Shown in pieces: positions 25,908 through 34,110 of a stretch of DNA of 64,000 nucleotides. This DNA is from an uncultured Mailhella sp. (lineage in GTDB: Bacteria > Desulfobacterota > Desulfovibrionia > Desulfovibrionales > Desulfovibrionaceae). The stretch's first letter is position 1; each line of letters opens with the position of its first letter. Location: positions 1 through 64,000 of the forward strand of contig CAJTRG010000005.1 of the NCBI GenBank assembly GCA_910578585.1, in the 5' to 3' direction. Under the pieces are notes generated by a model. It made no database searches. It had not been told where the DNA came from and worked only from the letters and a program-made list of their open reading frames with translations. The position numbers and the translations under genes are program-made.

Positions 25908-25925
25908 CAAAACAAATTAGTCAAG
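25897..25925 (-). promoter_or_regulatory. Heat-shock (sigma-32-like) promoter candidate of htpG
   Basis: On the minus strand CTTGAC (25925-25920), 14 bases, CCTTATTTA (25905-25897), close to the CTTGAA / CCCCATNTA pattern. If used, transcription starts near 25890, and the left arm of the adjacent hairpin would not be transcribed. Confidence 0.45.
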
Positions 25926-25942
25926 ATATACGGCGTAAATAT

Positions 25943-26773
25943 TTACTTCTTTCTTTCTGCTAAGCAGGTAAAATAATGCGCTGAAGGCAGATTATTTTGC
26001 CGCGAGAGAACATAGCCGGCAATATATTCAGAATAGGTCAGCATATTGCCGTAGACAGGAAATTTTGTGTTTTCATCAATATAAGACAAATGAAAGAATT
26101 TTGCCACAGAATGGTGGATGGGCATATAATAATCCTCATCACAGCTTATATTGGGGATAAGACTGTCAGGAACATTCCTGTAGCCAATTTCTTCCAAAAC
26201 CACTTTTGCCGCCAAATTGAGCAAAGATCCATAAGGGTGGTTAAACGTGGTAAAAAGTTTTCTTTTAGAAAAATTTTCTTCAATATAATCGCAAATTTCA
26301 CTGCAGCGTGCATAGCCTTTGTTTCGTTCAATTTCCATGGATTTTTCATACATAGACTGCAAATCATAATGCTTTGAAAAATCTGCCTTTTTCACTAAAT
26401 AAAGGATTTCATTCAAAGATAAGCCCCGCTGCATAAGCTCATCAATATAGGTCTCATCATAGGGATTGGATAAATTCCCTGTTCCCTTGGAAATAGGCCA
26501 GAGGGTATTATTATAAATATTGGGCATGCACACAACTTTTGCTTTTGGGTTGACATGCGCAAGCAAATATTCTTCAGATATCTCATTCCAGCTCGTTCCA
26601 AGCTTTTGATAAATAAGCAAATTACAGGTTTGCAGTTTTTCTAAGGGGATAATTTCTTTTTTAAAATTGATAAAATATTCAGGATAATAACTTTTCTGAA
26701 AAGGTTTAAATGCCAATAATTGCTTGATTAAAGGAACTCCCTGGCAATTAGCTGACACTAAACAACTGAGCAT
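25943..26773 (-). CDS. WcbI-like polysaccharide biosynthesis protein
   Basis: 276 residues. It opens with SANCQGVPLIKQLL, the N-C-Q-x-x-x-L motif of the WcbI family (putative acetyltransferases or hydrolases of capsule clusters), and has a later FNHPYGSLLNLAAK block (about 189-202) with the conserved His. The N-terminal Cys-Gln loop binds coenzyme A in the family. No membrane segment. It stands alone upstream of htpG, not in a capsule cluster. GAGAGGA precedes the ATG. The family call is reasonable; the modified sugar is unknown. Confidence 0.7.
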   Translation of the reverse strand: MLSCLVSANCQGVPLIKQLLAFKPFQKSYYPEYFINFKKEIIPLEKLQTCNLLIYQKLGTSWNEISEEYLLAHVNPKAKVVCMPNIYNNTLWPISKGTGNLSNPYDETYIDELMQRGLSLNEILYLVKKADFSKHYDLQSMYEKSMEIERNKGYARCSEICDYIEENFSKRKLFTTFNHPYGSLLNLAAKVVLEEIGYRNVPDSLIPNISCDEDYYMPIHHSVAKFFHLSYIDENTKFPVYGNMLTYSEYIAGYVLSRQNNLPSAHYFTCLAERKK

Positions 26774-26805
26774 ATTATCCTCTCTGTACTTGCTTTTTGA
26801 TAAAA

Positions 26806-26830
26806 GAAAAAGGGGCTAACCCCCTTTTCT
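26806..26830 (-). terminator. Terminator of the 26831 lipoprotein gene
   Basis: GAAAAAGGGG, loop of four, CCCCTTTTC. It directly abuts the stop codon at 26831. Confidence 0.75.
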
Positions 26831-27310
26831 TTAATATTTCCATTGACCTTGTTGGTATTTTGGAACTTCGGTCACAAAACGCTTTCCAACAAGACTAAAA
26901 TTACCTTTTAATGCAGATTGTTTGCTTTCTGCTCTGCATTGGTATTTATCTTCACGATAACGAACTTTAGCTAAATAACTGTATTTTCTGTGCGGCGTTG
27001 GAATAATTTCAAGACTTACGCTTTCCGGGTCAAATTCAACATAGCTTGCCACATACATGTTATTTTGTTTTTCTACTTTTGGGGAACGTTTATTTGGAAT
27101 AATCTGCGCATTGCATTTCACAACGTGGTTGCGGGCAAATTTTTCTAATTGTTTATAAACAGTTATTTCATCCTCAGATAAGTCAGCAGCCGTTTTTACT
27201 TCAAGTGTTGGTTTTTGTGTTGCTTCTTTCACTTGTACATTTTCTTCTTTTGCAGAAGTACAAGCCATGAGTAAAGCAGACAAGGCGAGAACACTAAGAA
27301 CTTTTTTCAT
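26831..27310 (-). CDS. Small lipoprotein of unknown function
   Basis: 159 residues. The lipoprotein signal ends LLMAC with the lipidated cysteine at 17, followed by a charged linker and a domain of about 110 residues with three cysteines (C17 aside, in VVKCNAQIIP and YQCRAES), which may form a disulfide in the periplasm. I start at the MKKVLSVLAL methionine, supported by GGAG seven bases upstream, not at an upstream in-frame start. No named domain. Single gene with its own terminator, downstream of the VWA-OmpA gene. Confidence 0.75.
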   Translation of the reverse strand: MKKVLSVLALSALLMACTSAKEENVQVKEATQKPTLEVKTAADLSEDEITVYKQLEKFARNHVVKCNAQIIPNKRSPKVEKQNNMYVASYVEFDPESVSLEIIPTPHRKYSYLAKVRYREDKYQCRAESKQSALKGNFSLVGKRFVTEVPKYQQGQWKY

Positions 27311-27370
27311 ATAATCACTCCGATAAATACGATTCACCCTCATAAAGGCGTTGTCAGTACTTTTAATCGG

Positions 27371-27409
27371 ACAAAGGCTATTTATTAATAGATAATAAAT
27401 AGCCTTTGT
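27371..27409. terminator. Long hairpin after the VWA-OmpA gene
   Basis: Perfect 17-bp arms (ACAAAGGCTATTTATTA and its complement) with the loop ATAGA. It is followed by T-rich sequence on the plus strand, less so on the minus strand. Likely terminator or mRNA-protecting stem for the abundant upstream gene. Confidence 0.65.
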
Positions 27410-27468
27410 TTAATTTTTAATTAATTTTCTTTATCACTACAATAAATACAATTAATTTGGTAAGTTAT

Positions 27469-28452
27469 TTATTTTACAACAACTTCTACTCGACGGTTCA
27501 AGTAACGGCCATCAGCGTTGGAGTTATCATATTTGAAGGATTTACCCATACCCTTAGCTTCGATCATTTTAGCATCAAGACCTTCTTGAACGAGGTATGC
27601 TTTTACAGATTCGGCACGGCGTTGTGACAAAGCTTTGTTGTAAGCGTCAGCACCAACACTGTCGGTCCAGCCTTGCAATGCTACACCATTAGAAGCGTCT
27701 TTGAGGATAACAGCAACGTCACCCAAGATTTCTTTAGCTTCATTGGTAAGGGTAGCTGAATCAAATGCGAAGTTTACGCCGCGGAGTACGAGAGCGTCGT
27801 TATCAAGACCAGCATAGAATACTTTTTGTACAAAGTCTTTCAAAGCAGCATCGTCTTTGTAAAGGTCAACGCCATTAGCCATAACTGTGCAATCGTTGAT
27901 TTTTGCGATTTCATCAAGAACAGCTTGACCTTCAGCAGAATCAGCAAAAGAAATAATATGGAAGCAAGCGCCAATATTGTTGTCAACAATAGCTTTAACT
28001 GGTTCTACACCTGCGTTGTTGAGGCCATCACTAACCAAAATGATAGCGGTTGGGCGAGCCATTTGGTCGTACTGAGGAGCAAAAGCAGAGATACCAGAAC
28101 CTAAAGCAGACTTTCTGCCGAAAATTTTATGATCAGACTTCAAACCGTTAACAGCGCTTTCGAGTGCTGCTGGAGCAAAATCGCCATAAGAAACAACTTC
28201 TTTAGCAGGAGCTAAAGTGTGCATGCTTGCTTTGTAGCCAAGATCAGGAATTGCATTGGTGATTTTATTCAAAACAGCTTTTGCAACTTCCATTTTTGGC
28301 ATTTTTGTTTCTTGTTCGGTCATCATCATAGAACCAGAATAGTCTACGAGATAGTCAAAGCTATCAACGGTGCGAACAAGTCCTTCAGCATATGCAGAAG
28401 TGCTCATGCCGAGAACCAATGCAAATGCAGCAACTAAAGATTTTAATTTCAT
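27469..28452 (-). CDS. VWA-domain OmpA-like peptidoglycan-binding protein
   Basis: 327 residues. Signal peptide (1-22, AYA cleavage). Residues 30-210 form a von Willebrand A domain with the metal-ion-adhesion motif DYSGS (37-41) and LVSDG further on; the C-terminal 110 residues are an OmpA domain that binds diaminopimelate in peptidoglycan (FAFDSATLTNEA, LQGWTDSVGADAYNKALSQRR, NADGRYLNRRVEV). It lacks the OmpA beta barrel, so it is a soluble or weakly attached envelope protein that ties metal-dependent adhesion to the cell wall. Start set at 28452, where GGAGG lies six bases upstream. Probably abundant. Confidence 0.88.
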   Translation of the reverse strand: MKLKSLVAAFALVLGMSTSAYAEGLVRTVDSFDYLVDYSGSMMMTEQETKMPKMEVAKAVLNKITNAIPDLGYKASMHTLAPAKEVVSYGDFAPAALESAVNGLKSDHKIFGRKSALGSGISAFAPQYDQMARPTAIILVSDGLNNAGVEPVKAIVDNNIGACFHIISFADSAEGQAVLDEIAKINDCTVMANGVDLYKDDAALKDFVQKVFYAGLDNDALVLRGVNFAFDSATLTNEAKEILGDVAVILKDASNGVALQGWTDSVGADAYNKALSQRRAESVKAYLVQEGLDAKMIEAKGMGKSFKYDNSNADGRYLNRRVEVVVK

Positions 28453-28723
28453 ACTAAGCCTCCATAATGTGCTTTTAATCATTATACATATAAATGAATA
28501 TCCATATTTTGATATGGATATACAATTATTGAAGTTTTATGATACGCTAAATATAAATTTTGTCAAACTATATAAATTAAAAGTTTAATAAATAAAACAG
28601 TATGATATATAAAAAATTTTAAATAAAATCCATATTTTTAATTTAATATTTTTAAAAACATATTTTCGCGCAGCATCCTATTAAGTTAAATAATTACAAA
28701 TGATAAAATGTAAAGGGGGGATT
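28453..28723. other. AT-rich intergenic region
   Basis: Very AT-rich stretch upstream of the VWA-OmpA gene, presumably holding its promoter. I see no open frame, tRNA or strong hairpin. Confidence 0.4.
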
Positions 28724-28930
28724 TTATTTTTCCCATACCAATTGCTTTTTATTTTTTGCGCAGTCCTTCAAAAAGGAATTAATCAAAGTTTGATACGGTA
28801 TATCCAGCTCTCTGGAAAGAGATTTAAAATATTCTAAAACCTCTTCATCAAGCCGTATGGTGATATTGGTTTTATTTTAATTGATATAAGGATTTTTTAC
28901 AGCATTTGAAAAATCATACTCATCACGCAC
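28724..28930 (-). pseudogene. BrnA/CopG-type antitoxin with an in-frame stop
   Basis: A GTG at 28930 with TAGGAG upstream opens VRDEYDFSNAVKNPYIN, then TAA at 28877-28879 (codon 18). The same frame continues NKTNITIRLDEEVLEYF and a second helix ending LINSFLKDCAKNKKQL, closing with a stop at 28724. NITIRLDEEV is the ribbon of a ribbon-helix-helix DNA-binding domain, and the NPY segment before it is typical of BrnA-like antitoxins. No BrnT-type toxin frame is seen next to it. It appears to be a relic of a toxin-antitoxin pair. Confidence 0.65.
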
Positions 28931-29086
28931 AGGATTCTCCTATTATTTTTTATAATTACCTTGTAAATATATTTTGTTAAAAATCAACTATCTTTTTGCA
29001 CATACAACCCATTATTATTTTGATAAATTATTTACTAATTTTAGAATATTATAAATATGTTAAGGTTACACCCATAACACGTTTTT

Positions 29087-29136
29087 CAAAGGGGAGAACT
29101 TTAAAGGGGCAAGCCCCTTTAAAGTTCTCCCCTTTG
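29087..29136. repeat. Perfect 50-base palindrome
   Basis: 24-base arms (starting CAAAGGGGAGAACTTTAAAG, 29087-29110) around a two-base loop. It is the most perfect of three long hairpins in the window that share an AGGRGAAAACTTT-like core. No gene overlaps it. Confidence 0.85.
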
Positions 29137-29269
29137 CATCCTTCTTCCTCAATCCCCATAGACTCACTTCTCGAAAGAGAATTTCATCCTATTTCCCGGA
29201 GTTCGTCCCAAGTTACACTTTGCGAATTTTTCAGCAAGTTGTTTCTTGCATAAGATAAAGTTTATTTTT

Positions 29270-29298
29270 GCCGTACTGCTGACGCAGGACGGCTTTTT
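29270..29298 (+). terminator. Orphan plus-strand terminator
   Basis: GCCGTACTGC, loop TGAC, GCAGGACGGC (one mismatch), followed by TTTTT. No plus-strand gene precedes it, so it may end a small RNA or be a leftover. Confidence 0.55.
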
Positions 29299-29490
29299 AT
29301 ATACTATTGCTTTGTTCTTGTTTTAGACTGACTTTATAATTACTAAATATACTTACAAGTTTTCATTGTTTTATTGATACCGACTAAAAAATATCAAGCG
29401 ATTTCAAACAATTTATTTGTTCATTAATCTATTAAAAAAAACAAAACATATACTATTAATCAGCAAAAAATATTTATTTAAAAAAGAAAA

Positions 29491-29512
29491 GGCAGGAACT
29501 TTCGTTCCTGCC
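29491..29512 (-). terminator. Strong terminator of dsrC
   Basis: 9-bp perfect GC-rich stem GGCAGGAAC / GTTCCTGCC with the loop TTTC; read on the minus strand it runs into TTTTC and six T. Confidence 0.88.
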
Positions 29513-29533
29513 CAAACATTTGAATAGTAAAGA

Positions 29534-29851
29534 CTATACGCAGCCAGTTGGTTTAGGAAGACCAGCCATTTTGCAGGCTCCTTTACCAGGACCAGATGGG
29601 AATAATTCATAAACTTCTTTCAATTTGTAACCAGTGTTTTTAGAAAGAATACGAACCATTGGTGCGATACCGTTTTTGCGGTAGTAATCTTGAAGGAAGT
29701 CAAGAATTTTTTGATGGTCTTCGTTGAGTTCTGTGATGCCTTCAGAGTCTTTTACATACTCTAACCATTCTGGGCACCAGTCGTCGAAGCGAAGAAGGAA
29801 ACCGTCTTCATCTACTTCAAAGGATTTTCCTTTGTAGGTTACTTCTGCCAT
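29534..29851 (-). CDS. dsrC: DsrC, sulfur carrier of dissimilatory sulfite reductase
   Basis: 105 residues. DsrC is the substrate of DsrAB that carries the sulfite-derived sulfur as a trisulfide to the membrane complex DsrMKJOP. It has the full C-terminal arm, with C93 (GKGACKMAG) and the penultimate C104 (TGCV) ten residues apart, so it is a true DsrC and not a TusE-like homologue. The helical core carries LNEDHQKILDFLQDYYRKNGIAPMVR. It stands alone between a ribosome site (GGAGG) and a strong terminator, which suits a highly expressed monocistronic gene. Its presence marks the organism as sulfidogenic; other dsr genes are elsewhere. Confidence 0.97.
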   Translation of the reverse strand: MAEVTYKGKSFEVDEDGFLLRFDDWCPEWLEYVKDSEGITELNEDHQKILDFLQDYYRKNGIAPMVRILSKNTGYKLKEVYELFPSGPGKGACKMAGLPKPTGCV

Positions 29852-30155
29852 GTGTGGTCCTCCTCTTGGACAATATGGACATTTAGTTTTTTCGTTTCAG
29901 TCAACATCAACTAAAACAATGTTAATATTTGAATCGAACAGGATTTTATCCTTTTTATTTTTTTGCCATAATTATCAAAAAAAAGCAAGCTCCAATTCAA
30001 TAATTATTCAAATTTTCTTTCGACCCATATCTTTCACTCGAAAGATTTATATTGAAATTAACATATGCATAAAAATTTATTTTGTAAAGTGTTTTTCGCA
30101 AACTTTCTTTTGCTTTTTCATGCGTAAAAAAGAAAACTCACACTATTACAAGCAA

Positions 30156-30830
30156 TTACTCTACCATATGAACTTTATCTTTTACCCAATACACAACCTT
30201 GCAGGCTGCTTTCATCTTTTCAATGAGCTTATTTTCCGTTTCTTCATCCATGGGCTGAAGACGAATGAATACATCACGCATGGTATCGTTTTCTTTATAG
30301 CCGCCGGTGAGCACAGAAACAAGACGCCCGCTGTTTTCACGGATTAAATCAAGAATAGGAGGCAGAGAGCCCGGCTCTTCTGAAAGTTCCAGCGCAAATT
30401 GGATACCGCCGCGGCGAACTCCGGAAATTTCCGTGAAGATTTTGAAAATATCTGCTTCTGTGATCATGCCCACAAGCTTTCTTTCCCAGTCAACAACAGG
30501 AAGACCCGTCAATTTCTTTTCAAGCATGATGAGAGCAACTTGTTCAATGGTATCCATTGGGCTGACAGAAACAGGTTCTTTTGTCATGATATCTCTGATT
30601 TTAAGTTCAGACAAAAGATAGGAAAGTTCGTGCATATCCAAAGTTGTTGCTTTTGAAGGTGATGCTTCTTTAATATCTCTATCAGAAACAATACCAATAA
30701 GTTTCATCTCTTCATCCACAATAGGAATACGTTTAATGCTATGCTCCTGCATCAGTTTTGAAACTTTGAGCATGGAAGCATCTTCCTTTGCATAAATAAC
30801 AGATGTTGTCATCCATTCACGAATAAGCAT
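30156..30830 (-). CDS. CBS-pair and ACT domain protein (AcuB-like)
   Basis: 224 residues. Two CBS motifs form a Bateman module (about 5-60: MTTSVIYAKEDASMLKVSKLM; about 78-135: MTKEPVSVSPMDTIEQVALIM) that binds adenosine nucleotides, and an ACT-like domain occupies 143-215 (FALELSEEPGSLPPILDLIREN). Such stand-alone proteins are often named AcuB without proof of a role in acetoin use. Start moved to 30830 because GGAGGT lies five bases upstream; a GTG six bases further out overlaps that site. Probably a cytoplasmic energy or ligand sensor. Confidence 0.85.
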   Translation of the reverse strand: MLIREWMTTSVIYAKEDASMLKVSKLMQEHSIKRIPIVDEEMKLIGIVSDRDIKEASPSKATTLDMHELSYLLSELKIRDIMTKEPVSVSPMDTIEQVALIMLEKKLTGLPVVDWERKLVGMITEADIFKIFTEISGVRRGGIQFALELSEEPGSLPPILDLIRENSGRLVSVLTGGYKENDTMRDVFIRLQPMDEETENKLIEKMKAACKVVYWVKDKVHMVE

Positions 30831-30922
30831 ATACACCTCCCATGGAACAATTCCATGCCTGAAAAATACTCTAAATTTTTATTTTAAGCAAGTTGTATTG
30901 CAGTAAAGCAATTCTGGTATCT

Positions 30923-31417
30923 CTATGCCTCTCTGCCGCAGCATTTTTTATATTTTTTGCCGCTGCCGCAGGGACAAGGATCATTTCTGCCGATTTTTGG
31001 CGTTTCACGGCGCACCGGTTCTTTTCCATACACAGTGCCGTCCACATAATACCAGGTATCGCCTTCTTTACGGAAAAAGGCATCTTCGCGCAGTTCCTGA
31101 GGAAAATCCTTAACAGTATAATGGGCACAAAAACTTACTTCACCGGTTGTATCATTTTCCTGACCGTCTTTAGTTTCAAGAATTTCCAGAGATTGCCAAT
31201 CCATAAGAGCTGACCATTCTTCAATTTCTTTTGGGCTGACATCATCACGAAATTCAGGGTGTGCGCTTTCAACCAAAAAATCATATTTCTTCAAAGCATG
31301 AGCAGTATATCTTGCGCGCATCAAAGCTTCAGCAGTTGGAGCTTTTTTTGTGCCTTCCAAAATTGGCAAACAACAATCTTTATCTTCTAATTGAGAACCA
31401 CAAGGGCAAAGACTCAT
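30923..31417 (-). CDS. YchJ family SEC-C zinc protein
   Basis: 164 residues. A SEC-C-like zinc ligand set opens the protein ([13 protein letters not shown], residues 4-16) and a canonical SEC-C motif closes it ([16 protein letters not shown]). Between them is the YchJ NTF2-like middle domain ([23 protein letters not shown]). SEC-C motifs in SecA bind SecB and ribosomes, so YchJ proteins may touch nascent chains; the true role is unknown. I start at 31417, with GGAGGG five bases before the ATG; the upstream 52 codons of open frame lack a ribosome site. Confidence 0.88.
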   Translation of the reverse strand: MSLCPCGSQLEDKDCCLPILEGTKKAPTAEALMRARYTAHALKKYDFLVESAHPEFRDDVSPKEIEEWSALMDWQSLEILETKDGQENDTTGEVSFCAHYTVKDFPQELREDAFFRKEGDTWYYVDGTVYGKEPVRRETPKIGRNDPCPCGSGKKYKKCCGREA

Positions 31418-31859
31418 AGCGTCCCTCCAAAAAATTTTCTGTATATTGCACTTTCTTTTGCTGATTGACAAGTTTTTTTTAAAAAGAAAAGCCACTGCAA
31501 TATACACTATCACAATGGCTTTATTAGGGGAGATAAGAAGTACATTACTAATAAAGGGGAAGTAATGCTTCATTTTAGAGAGGTGCTTTTAACAATGCAA
31601 AAAGCATACCTGAACATATCATATTGATATTCCAACATTTTTATATTTTATTCCTTTCTTTTCTGTCTAATTTTTATGCAAAAATTTTTATCACCTGTAC
31701 AATTTTTACACAGTGTATAGTTCTTTTCTCTTTTATCCTTTTATCAATCCCAATTTCTTTAATATTTTTAAATATCTGCTTTTTTTCTTGACTCAATACT
31801 CGTTTTCAAGTAACGCTAATTAGCTGCTCGCATTACGGGTATTAAGAATAGGAATATAT
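31418..31859. other. Intergenic region between divergent ychJ-like and ffh genes
   Basis: 442 bases without a convincing gene. It holds an inverted repeat CTTTATTAG (31519-31527) / CTAATAAAG (31548-31556) and a TTGACT at 31788-31793 that could be the -35 of ffh, although the -10 is poor. No SRP RNA signature was found. Confidence 0.4.
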
Positions 31860-33353
31860 ATGTTTGAAAGCTTAACTGACCGACTTTCCGGAGTTTTTCG
31901 CACACTGGGCGGACGTGTTCAACTCACAGAAGAAAACATCCAAGAAGCAATGAGAGAAGTGCGTCTTGCACTTCTGGAAGCTGATGTTAACTTCAAGGTT
32001 GTCAAAGAATTTACCGACACAGTCAAAGAAAAAGCCCTTGGCACACTGGTGATGAAAGGGGTTAGTCCGGCTCAGCAAGTTATTAAAGTTGTTAATGATG
32101 AACTTGTGCGTCTGCTTGGCGGTGAAAGCACGGAACTAAAATTACAGGGACAGCAACCTGCTGTTATTTTAATGGCAGGCTTACAAGGTTCTGGTAAAAC
32201 CACATCCTCAGGTAAGTTAGCCCTTTTGCTTCGTAAACAAAAAATGAAGCCCTACCTTGTTCCTGCTGACGTATACCGCCCCGCGGCTATTGAGCAGATC
32301 CGCACGCTCGCTAAACAACTTGATATTCCCTGCTTTGATTCCAAAGCAGACATGAAGCCTGTTGATATTGTAAAAAATGCTCTCTTGGATGCCAAAGAAA
32401 AACAATGCACTGTTGTTATTCTTGACACAGCAGGCCGCCTCCATGTTGACGATACCCTGATGCAGGAACTCTCCGCAATTAAAGAAATTGCAAAGCCTCA
32501 GGAAACTCTCTTTGTGGCAGACGCCATGACAGGGCAGGACGCTGTGACTGTTGCCGACGCGTTCAACCGGCAAATTGGCATTACTGGTGTGGTACTGACC
32601 AAGATGGACGGTGACGCAAGAGGCGGGGCAGCCCTTTCCATTAAATCTGTGACAGGCGCGCCTGTAAAATTCGTCGGTATGGGCGAGAAACTTTCCGAAA
32701 TGGAAGTCTTCCACCCTGACCGTGTTGCAGGCCGTATTCTTGGCATGGGCGATGTGCTCACTCTTCTTGAAAAAGCACAAAGCACCATGGAACAGGAAGA
32801 AGCGGAAGCGCTTGCCAAAAAAATGCAAAAAGCCAAGTTTGACCTTGAGGACTTCCGCACGCAAATGAAACGGATACGCTCCATGGGGTCTTTCGAATCT
32901 ATTTTGAAAATGATTCCAGGCCTTGGCGGCATTGCAAAACAACTGGGCGAAATGAAAGGACATGAAAAAGAAATTGCCAAAACAGAAGCAATTATCAATT
33001 CCATGACCATGAAAGAACGCCGCAACCCTGATATTATAAACCCTTCACGAAAAGTTCGTATTGCCAAGGGTTCCGGCACACAGGTGCAGGACGTCAACCA
33101 ACTTTTGCGTCAATTTGAACAAATGCGCAAAATGATGTCAGGCATGATGAAGGGAGGCAAAGGCAAAATGCCCCCAATGCCCAATATGAACCAATTAGGC
33201 GGTATGAATAATCTTGGCGGCATGGGCGGACTTGGCGGTCTCGGCGGCTTTGGCGGCGGCATGAACCCCTTCGGCATGCCCGGAAGCGGAAGAAACAGTT
33301 CTGCAACCAAGAAAAAACGTGATAAAGATAAAAAGAAAAAGAAAAGAAAATAA
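31860..33353 (+). CDS. ffh: Signal recognition particle protein Ffh
   Basis: 497 residues. The N and G domains show GLQGSGKTTSSGKL (P loop), DTAGRLHVD (G3) and TKMDGDARGGAALS (G4-G5). The C-terminal M domain is methionine-rich (QFEQMRKMMSGMMKGG...) and then runs into a Gly/Met/Pro repeat tail, ending in a very basic KKKRDKDKKKKKRK. It binds signal sequences and 4.5S RNA and delivers ribosomes to FtsY. AGGA precedes the ATG. It is followed by rpsP 29 bp later, the start of the usual ffh-rpsP-rimM-trmD-rplS order. Confidence 0.96.
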   Translation: MFESLTDRLSGVFRTLGGRVQLTEENIQEAMREVRLALLEADVNFKVVKEFTDTVKEKALGTLVMKGVSPAQQVIKVVNDELVRLLGGESTELKLQGQQPAVILMAGLQGSGKTTSSGKLALLLRKQKMKPYLVPADVYRPAAIEQIRTLAKQLDIPCFDSKADMKPVDIVKNALLDAKEKQCTVVILDTAGRLHVDDTLMQELSAIKEIAKPQETLFVADAMTGQDAVTVADAFNRQIGITGVVLTKMDGDARGGAALSIKSVTGAPVKFVGMGEKLSEMEVFHPDRVAGRILGMGDVLTLLEKAQSTMEQEEAEALAKKMQKAKFDLEDFRTQMKRIRSMGSFESILKMIPGLGGIAKQLGEMKGHEKEIAKTEAIINSMTMKERRNPDIINPSRKVRIAKGSGTQVQDVNQLLRQFEQMRKMMSGMMKGGKGKMPPMPNMNQLGGMNNLGGMGGLGGLGGFGGGMNPFGMPGSGRNSSATKKKRDKDKKKKKRK

Positions 33354-33382
33354 ATCATCCATCAAATACATAGGAGATTACA

Positions 33383-33622
33383 ATGGCTGTAAAAATCAGA
33401 CTTACCCGCAGCGGATCCAAAAAACTTCCTTTCTATCGTGTTGTTGCTATCAACAGCGAAACACGCCGTGACGGACGTCCTTTGGAATTTTTGGGATACT
33501 ACAATCCTCATAAAAACCCAGCTGAAGTAAAGATTGATCTTGAAAAACTTCAAGAATGGGTAAACAAAGGCGCAACCATGTCTGACACCGTAAAAAGCAT
33601 TGTGAAATTAAACAGTAAATAA
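33383..33622 (+). CDS. rpsP: 30S ribosomal protein S16
   Basis: 79 residues, normal size. Starts [35 protein letters not shown] region (residues 2-36), the standard S16 N-terminal fold that binds 16S rRNA in the body of the 30S subunit, and continues [33 protein letters not shown] lies upstream. An intrinsic terminator follows at once, so the gene is cut off from the KH-domain protein, rimM, trmD and rplS that normally come next in this phylum; none of these occur in the window. Confidence 0.96.
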   Translation: MAVKIRLTRSGSKKLPFYRVVAINSETRRDGRPLEFLGYYNPHKNPAEVKIDLEKLQEWVNKGATMSDTVKSIVKLNSK

Positions 33623-33626
33623 TTTC

Positions 33627-33646
33627 AAGGGGCTTATGCCCCTTTC
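33627..33646 (+). terminator. Terminator of ffh-rpsP
   Basis: AAGGGGC, loop TTAT, GCCCCTT, then a short T run. A second, weaker hairpin (AGCACC/GGTGCT) follows near 33674-33697. Confidence 0.7.
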
Positions 33647-33778
33647 CATGCTTTTTATTTTCAGAATACAAAAGCACCAAGCATATGTAAGGTGCTCTTT
33701 GTTGTTTAAAAAACATTTTTTTCAAGCAATTGCCCATAATTTCTGAGGATAAAAATAAACAAGAAATAAAACAAAATA

Positions 33779-33958
33779 ATGAAAATAGACTTATCCACGA
33801 TTGTAAAAGGATTGCGAGACTTCAATATTAACTCTGCTGTAGCGGCTTTTGCTGTTGGCTTATTTCAAGATGACATTAAAGGTTTTGCTCTTACAGCTTG
33901 CTTTCTTATTGCTTTTGTATTATTATCATTAAAAAGAAAAGAAGGAGAAACGAAATGA
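33779..33958 (+). CDS. 59-residue membrane protein of unknown function
   Basis: MKIDLSTIVKGLRDFNINSA at the N terminus, a DDIKGFAL turn, then one membrane helix of about 18 hydrophobic residues (AFVLLSL near its end) and a basic tail LKRKEGETK. Its stop overlaps the start of the next tiny ORF in ATGA, a sign of translational coupling. It is enclosed by the rpsP terminator and its own terminator. The ribosome site is weak. No homologue recognised. Confidence 0.55.
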   Translation: MKIDLSTIVKGLRDFNINSAVAAFAVGLFQDDIKGFALTACFLIAFVLLSLKRKEGETK

Positions 33959-34059
33959 ACATAGCATTTTTGATCGCATTTGCATCTATCGCAGTTTCTT
34001 GCTTTTTGACCTTTTATTACATCCCAAAGCATGAAAATGATGAAAAGAAAAACAAATAA
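33955..34059 (+). CDS. 34-residue membrane peptide
   Basis: MNIAFLIAFASIAVSCFLTF forms one membrane helix, followed by a charged tail (KHENDEKKNK). AAGGAG lies seven bases before the ATG, a better ribosome site than that of the preceding ORF, and the ATGA overlap couples the two. A strong terminator comes 22 bases after the stop. The layout recalls small two-component membrane peptides or holin-like pairs, but there is no direct evidence of function. Confidence 0.6.
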   Translation: MNIAFLIAFASIAVSCFLTFYYIPKHENDEKKNK

Positions 34060-34080
34060 AATATATCGAAACTAAATAAT

Positions 34081-34110
34081 AAAGAGCAGCCGTGAATGGC
34101 TGCTCTTTTT
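34081..34110 (+). terminator. Terminator of the small membrane ORF pair
   Basis: AAAGAGCAGCC, 6-base loop, GGCTGCTCTTTTT: 11-bp stem and T run. Confidence 0.9.

Noticed and set aside
28996..29253. 85-codon plus frame
   Set aside because: It runs through the 50-base palindrome and has no ribosome site or recognisable domain.
32217..32963. 248-codon minus-strand frame opposite ffh
   Set aside because: Shadow of ffh, His/Phe-rich nonsense composition.
33779..34059. Prophage holin module
   Set aside because: Only two tiny membrane ORFs are present; no lysin, structural or integrase genes are nearby, so a phage origin is not claimed.
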